The translations under genes were made by a program, and so were the position numbers. The notes beneath the pieces are model-generated. The model saw nothing but the letters and a program-made list of their open reading frames with translations. It did no database searches and was not told where the DNA came from. A DNA stretch of 35,856 bases, from assembly GCF_023243075.1 (NCBI RefSeq), contig NZ_JALKFZ020000132.1, forward strand, positions 1-35,856, in the 5' to 3' direction. The DNA is from Frankia sp. AiPa1 (GTDB lineage Bacteria; Actinomycetota; Actinomycetes; Frankiales; Frankiaceae). This document shows positions 29,259 to 35,856 of the stretch, in pieces. Within the stretch, counting starts at the first letter, position 1; every line of letters begins with the position of its first letter.

Positions 29259-32200
29259 CCCCGCGTCGGCCCCGGCCCAGTGACGTAGGGCATGGCTGAG
29301 CCACAGCGCGCACAGCAGTCCGAGCAGGCTGGTCAGGGCGATCAGCCAGAAGGCGTGATGGAAGGCCGCCCGTGGGTCGCCGGGCAGGCTCCGTGCGATG
29401 ACGACCGCGAACATCGCCCCGCCGAGCGCACCGCCGACGCGCTGCACGATGTTCACCGCGGTCGTCGCGTCCGAGAGCTGATCGGGACTGACCGTCTTGT
29501 AGGCGGCGATACCGGGAGGAACCGCGGCGACCGCGGTTGCCGCGCCGAACAGGGCGAGGGTGACCTGGACGGTCGCCTCCCCGGCATCAAGCGGAAGGAG
29601 TGCGAACGTGGCGCTGACCGCGACCAGCATCGCGCAGCCGACCGCCGACACGACCCCGCCCCCGTGGCGGTCGGTGAGCCGCCCGATCCAGGGCTGGACG
29701 AGTGCCGTCGCGCCGCCCAGGCCAAGCAGGCGCAGCCCGGTGGCCAGAATGCTCTCGTCCTGACCGATCTGAAGATAGAGCGGGAAGACCAGCCCGCTCC
29801 CGAAGAGGACCATCCCGGTCATCCCGGTCGTCGCGGTCGCGGCCGCGTACACCTGGTTACGTCGATACAGCCGAAGGTCGACCAGCGGTTCGCGGTGCCG
29901 CAGTGAGCGCGCCGCGAAGCCGACGAGCGCCCCCATCCCGACGACGAGCGCCGCGAGGACGACCGGGTGGGCCAGCGAGCCACGATCTCCCCAGGCCGTG
30001 AGCGCGTACACCAGCGCAGGCAGGCCAAAGCTGATCAGCAGCAGGCCGGGCCAGTCGAGCTGTGGTGCCAGTCCTGGCCGGTCGCGGGGGACGTAACGCA
30101 GCCCGAGCGCCAGTCCGACGGCCCCGATCGGCAGGTTGATCGCGAACAGCCAGCGCCACGACCCACCCTGCAGGACCAGGCCGCCGATAACCGGGCTGAG
30201 GGCGGGTGCGACGGTGACGACGATCCCGAGCGTGGCCATCACCCGCCCGAGCCGGGTCGGGCCGACCGCCCGGCCCAGCACGGTCTGACCGGCCGGAATG
30301 AGCAGCCCGCCTGCGAGTCCCTGGAGGACCCGCAGGGCGATGAGACTCGCGACGGTCGGCGCCGCCGCGCACAGCCCGGAGGCGACCGTGAATGCCCCGA
30401 GGCTGGTTAGCCACACCCGGCCCGGGCCTGACCTGCGGCCCAACCAGCCGGCGAGGGGCAGGGACACGGCGAGGGCCAGCAGATAGGCACTGGTCACCCA
30501 CTGGGTGGTGGCCAGGGTGGCGTCGAGGTCCGAGCTGATCGCCGCGAAGCCGATGTTCGCCAGCGAGGAATCCATCCCGCTGGCGAACGCGCCGAACACG
30601 ATGACCCACGCCAGGCGCCAGACCGGCCAGCCGATCCGCCCGTCGGACGGCCGCCCGGTGCCGGCGTGATCCCCGCGTCCGCGCGGGGCCATGCCATCGG
30701 TGCGCAGGGAAAGTGCCATCTGTGACACCTGCCGATCTCCGTCGACGTCAGTGAGTGGATCACGTCGAGGTTACAACGATCATTGTAAATTGTGCAACGT
30801 TCGTTGTAGTCGGATGCCGTCCTGGCTATGCTCGGACCGGGAGGTGGGATGGACGGGCGAGTGGGGATCCGTTCCGGTGCGGCCGACGCCGCCTCCGGCC
30901 AGACGGCGCGCGCGGGACGATCTCCGCGGGGTGGCGACAAGCGGCGTGACCTGCTCGACGGATCGCTCGCGGCGTTCGCCCGTGACGGCTACACGCGGGC
31001 CAGCATCGACGCGATCGCCAAGGCGGCCGGGGTCTCGAGCCGCACCATCTACAACCATTTCGGCGACAAGGCGGCACTGTTCCACGCGGTGATCGTGGAC
31101 AGTGCTCGCCAGGTCGCGGACGCGCAGGTTGGCATCCTCGACCGCTATCTCGGCAAGATCGTCGACATTGAGGCTGATCTGCGTGAGTTCGGCCGGGTGT
31201 GGGCGACGCCCGTGCCGGAGTTCGCCGATCACTTCACGCTCGTCCGGCAGGTCATCGCGGAGGCGGCGCATATTCCGCCGGCCACCCTGGAGGCCTGGCA
31301 GGAACAGGGGCCTAGGCGGGTCCGCCGTGCGATGGCTGCTCATCTCCTACGGATCGCCGAGCAGGGGCACCTGTCCCTCGCCGATCCCGACCTCGCTGCG
31401 GCCCATCTCGCCCTGCTGGTGACCGGGGACGTCAATCTTCGCTCGCTGCACGGCGCCGTCCCACTCGACTCGGAGAGGATCCACGCGATCTCCGACGCCG
31501 GGGTGCGCGTGTTTCTGCACGGCTACGGCCTGCGCGGCGCCGGGGCGGTCGCCCGATAGTCGGACTCAGCGTTGGGGTGGCGAGGCGATCGGGGTGTTCT
31601 GGGCGGCGGCCAGCCACCAGCGGCCGTCCCGCTCGACCAGGGTGTAGAGGGCCATCTCGGAGAAGCCACCGCCGCCGGTCGCCTGCCGCCGGATGTGCGC
31701 GATCGCCACGCCGGGCGCCGGGGCGCGCACCGCGACAACCTCGAATGTCGACGGCGGGGCGACCCGGCTGGCCATGAGCTGGCGGTGAATCGCGTTCAGC
31801 TCGCCGAAGCTGGTCAGGGTGGCGCCGTACGGGCTGCCCCACAGCACATCATCGGCGAACGACCGGTCATAACCGTCCGCGTCGGCGGTGTCGAGGGCCC
31901 GCTGCAACTCGGCGGCGAAGCGGGTCACCGCCGCCTCGGCCTCGGCATGCGCCGCCCGGTCGTCGTCCAGAACCGGTCGTGTCACGGTCTGCGTCACGGC
32001 GTGCTCCTCGTCTCTGATGGGCGTCGTCTCTGATGGGCGTCGTCCCCGTTTTCTCGCCCGCGCATCGGACGCTAAAGGCTCAACCCGACTTGAGGTCAAG
32101 GCGGCGGTCGTCGCTGGCGGTTGCCGTTCGCCCGGTTGCTGCCAGCAGAGTGACCGTCCAGCGCCGAAGAGTGGCAATATCGAGAGATGCCGCCTATCGT

Positions 32201-35200
32201 GAACCTCGCGTGAAATACGGGAAGGGGGGCCCGATGGGCGGGATGGGTGGCGTGGTCGAGGCTTCGCTGTTCGTGAGTTGGGCGCATGACGACCGGGCCG
32301 CGAAGGAGGCCCTGCTCTCCAGGCTGGCGTTCGGCGCCCTGAGCGGGGTGCGGCTGACCCGCTGGGAGGACTCGGACCTGCTGCTCGGCGCGGACTGGAA
32401 CGAGGAGATCCTCACCCGGCTGGCCACCTGCGACTATGGGCTGCTGCTGGTGAGCCCGAAGTTCCTGGCGAGCGACTACGTCCGGGAGGTGGAGCTGCCG
32501 CGGCTGCTGGAGCCGGGCCGAGGCAGGGTGCTGCCGGTGCTGCTGAAGCAGGTGCCGCTGGACGGATCGTTCGACCTGCGTGGGCTCGCCGCCCGGCAGA
32601 TCTTCACCGGCGCCGGCGGCCGTGCCTTCACCCAGACCGCGGGCCCCAGCCGGGAGCGGTTCGCGGTGGACCTCACGCGGGAGATCCACCGCCGCGTCCT
32701 CGCCGACGCCGCGTGAGCCCGCGACTGCCCCGGGAGGCGGTGCTGCGTCACCTCACCCGGCTGGCCGACGACCTCACGCCCCGGCAGACGCAGCGGCTGC
32801 GGGCCCTGGCGGATCTGATCGACGGCGACGGCCGGATCCCGATGGCCGAGGCCCTGGCCGCGGCGACCCCCGGCGGCGACGACTCGAAGGCCCAGGACGC
32901 GTTCCGGAAGTTCCGTGCGGCGTTCGACGACGTGGCCGAGGCGGCGAACGTCAAGGTGCGGCTGGTCAGCGACCAGCACAAGGCGCCGCCCCGGGACCGG
33001 TTCTGCTGGTTCGAGGGCGAGGACCTGGCCGGCGACGAGCTGGCCGACCGGTCCCGTCGGGAGGCTGACCGCTCCCGACGGGAGGGCGATGGGCGGGCCG
33101 GCGAGCGAACGGTGACCGCGACGGTCACCGAGGTACTGCCCATGGCGAGCGCGAACGACCGCGCCGACGGCGACGGCGACGGCGACGGCGACCGCGAGAT
33201 CGTCATCCACGTCGAGATCGCGCGGAAGGCGTCCGAGCCGATCCGTCGCCTGGAACGCAAGGTGGTCGAGCTGCTGCGGGAACAGGCATCCGCGGGTCCC
33301 GGCTATCGGGTCACCAGCGTCCTCGATCCGCTGCTCGGTGTCGACGTCGAGAGCGAACGGCGCCGGTTGCGGGAGGCGGCCGACCTGGTGGTCGAGCTGG
33401 ACAGCGCCGCGGCCAGCGCAGATGTCTATCCGGGCGCGACCGCACGCCGGCCGCTGCGCCTGGCCCTGGAGGAGGTGGCCCGTGCCGGCGGCCCCCGTGG
33501 CGGAGGCCCCCGCGGCGGCGGGGCCCGGCTCGCCTGGCAGCGGAACGAGATCGTGCACGAGGCGAGCCGGCCGTTCAGCCAGCATCTGACCCGCAACCTC
33601 CAGGTCGCCTTCGTGGGGCGGACGCTCAGCCTGATCGCCGAGCGGCTCCTCGAACCGACGGCCGCGGCCGCGACGCCCGCCCGGCCGCGGCAGCCTGACG
33701 GCTTCGGGCCGGCCGGCTTCACGGCTGACGGCTTTGAGCCGGCCAGCTGGGTCAGGCACGAGGCAGGCCGGCGCCTGCTGCGGGAGACGCCGGTCGACTC
33801 GGAGGTCGATGAGATCCTGCTGGCCTCCGATGCCCTGGAGCGGCCGGCGGCGCGGCGCCTGAGCGAACCGCTGCCGGCGGTCGAGCGGCTGGTCACCTGG
33901 GCGAGCGAACCGTCGGCGAACGCCCGGCACCTGTGCGCGCTGCTCGGCGATGTCGGCACGGGCAAGACGACCACCGTCCAGTTGTTCACCCTGGCCCTGC
34001 TGGATCGGCGCGAGCACGATCCGTCGGTGCCGCTGCCGATCCTGTTCGACCTGCGCGATCTGCGACCGTCGGTGGTCCGCGAGTCGACCGGGTTCAAGAA
34101 GATCCTGCAGGCGCTGCTGGACGCCGGTGACGTCGGGCGGGCTCCGACCGTCCAGGCAGTCCTCGAGCTCGTCGCCGGCGGCACCTGCGTACTGATCTTC
34201 GATGGCCTCGACGAGGTGTTGGTACACCTCGAACCGCACGCCGGCCAGGTGTTCACCCGCACGCTGTGGCGGGCCGCCGAGGACCTCTGGCGCGCCCAGC
34301 CGGCCGACGCGCGGGCGGACCGGCCCAGCAAACTGTTGCTGTCCTGCCGGACGCACTACTTCCGCTCGATCCGCGACGAGACCAACCATCTCACCGGGCA
34401 GCACCGCGAGGGCCCCGTCGGCAGCGACTACCTGGCCCTGCTGATGCTCCCCTTCGGCGAGGCGCAGATCCGCGCCTATCTGGCGGCGAACGTCGAAGGC
34501 GCGGACGTCGACCGGCTGCTGGAGCTGATCGGCAGCGTGCACAACCTGCGCGAGATCGCCGAACGGCCGCTGACCCTGCGGATGGTCGCGAGCCAGCTCG
34601 AACTGGTCGAACAGGCCAGGCTCGCCGGGCGTACCGTCCACGCCGTCGATCTCTACGCCTCGTTCGTGCGGCAGTGGCTCGAACGCGACGACGGCAAGCA
34701 CTCGCTGCTCCCGGAGCACAAGCAGCTCCTCATGGAACATCTCGCCGTACGGCTGTGGCGCTCCGGCCGCACGTCGTTCGACCTCGCGGACGTCGAACAG
34801 CGGATGCTGGAGTTCCTCGCCGGCCGGCCGGACCTGGAGCTGCACTACCCGGTCCGGGCACCCAAGCTGTGGAAGGAGGACCTGCGCACCGCGACGTTCC
34901 TGGTGCGCCGGGACGACGACACCTTCGGGTTCGCGCACACGTCCCTGCGGGAGTACTTCCTCGCCCGCCACCTCGACCGGGCCCTGGGGCTGCCGCCCGA
35001 GCAGGCCCGCGCCGGCTGGCAGCTCGCCGTCCCCAGCCCCGAGACCCTCGACTTCCTCGGCCAGCTACTCGCCGGCCACGACAGCGCGCGGCGTGCCGAC
35101 CGGCTGGCCGCGCTCGCGGCGATCGCGGCGAGCGCGGCGAGCGCGGCGCAGCCGCCGGAGGACCGCGCGGACGCCGCCGCGGTGCTCGCCTTCGCCTACA

Positions 35201-35856
35201 GCCTCGCCGCCGCCCGCGCCGGCCATCCGGGGGGTCACCCTCCGGCCGGGCGCCTCCTGACCGGCGCGAACCTCGCCGGTTGGCGCGTCGACGCCGGCCA
35301 CCACCGGCTCGACCTGCGCGGGATCTCCCTGGCCGGAGCCGATCTCACCGGGGCCGTCCTGCGCGATGTGGACCTGTCCGACGCCGACCTCACGGCCACG
35401 ACCCTGGTCCGAGCCGAGATCCTCGACAGTTCCCTGCGCGGCGCCGATCTCTCCCGCGCCGACCTCACCGGGACCGTCCTGCGCCACTGCGACCTGAGTG
35501 GTGTCCGCTGGACCGGCTCCACCGCCCACCACACCCAGGCGCTCGGATGCGCCCAGCCCCCGAACCCACGCGGATCCGGCTGGCAGGTGGCACCGACCAG
35601 GACCCCCCGGCCCCCTCAGGCCCACCTCACCTCCTTCACCGGCCACACCGGTGCGGTGTTGGCGGTGGGGTGGAGTCCGGAGGGGTCGCGGGTGCTGACC
35701 GGCGGCGACGACGGGTCGGTGCGGGTGTGGGATGTGGGGTCTGGTCGGGAACTGCTCGCGCTCACCGGCCATCGCGGTTCGGTGCGGGCGGTGGGGTGGA
35801 GTCCGGAGGGGTCGCGGGTGCTGACCGGCGGCGACGACGGGTCGGCGCGGGTGTGG

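Overview
The window is high-GC actinobacterial DNA. Frankia is the best fit: it carries an aquaporin-arsenate reductase fusion of a type described in Frankia and Salinispora, a SapA-like secreted protein, an XRE-plus-membrane-anchor protein, dense overlapping operons with GTG starts, and a STAND/WD40 regulator. The genus is inferred from gene content, not from a marker gene.

Layout. 1-1090: a degraded stretch ending in a frameshifted HD-domain hydrolase. 1459-2320: a tandem duplication of a roughly 400-bp unit with no recognisable protein. Each copy has a candidate promoter, a short ORF and a long palindrome. 2365-4111 (-): SpoIIE-type phosphatase plus HATPase, a partner-switching pair. 4292-6149: arsenic locus with divergent ArsR, a broken cadI/arsI-like gene and the aquaporin-ArsC fusion. 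6248-8697: cytochrome P450 (-) and an alpha/beta hydrolase (+). 8926-11694: a three-gene ABC-2 exporter. 12031-14265: SapA-like secreted protein (-) and a membrane-anchored XRE protein. 14500-19068: a double-domain acyl-CoA dehydrogenase, a VOC protein, a nitroreductase remnant and an IclR regulator broken at a C7 tract. 19151-24941: two-component system followed by lipoprotein, adaptor and MacB-type ABC exporter, with 10-11-bp direct repeats between the two parts that look like the regulator's own binding site. 25074-29258: a single-chain PurL of the long proteobacterial/eukaryotic type. 29085-31559: DHA2-type MFS exporter and divergent TetR with two operator palindromes between them; the exporter's 3' end overlaps purL antisense. 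31566-31997 (-): SgcJ/DUF4440 protein. 32234-35856: TIR protein overlapping a very large STAND protein (unknown N-terminal region, NACHT-like NTPase, pentapeptide repeats, WD40 repeats) that runs off the right edge.

Two themes recur. First, short tandem DNA repeats are expanded in many places: inside genes the period is a multiple of three and the repeat falls in predicted loops, while between genes periods such as 8, 11, 14, 17 and 28 bp occur. Second, three genes (HD hydrolase, cadI-like, IclR) are broken by single-base slips, so either the region is decaying or the assembly has homopolymer errors. The best candidates for something undescribed are the TIR/STAND pair at the right end and the duplicated palindrome-bearing unit at 1459-2320.
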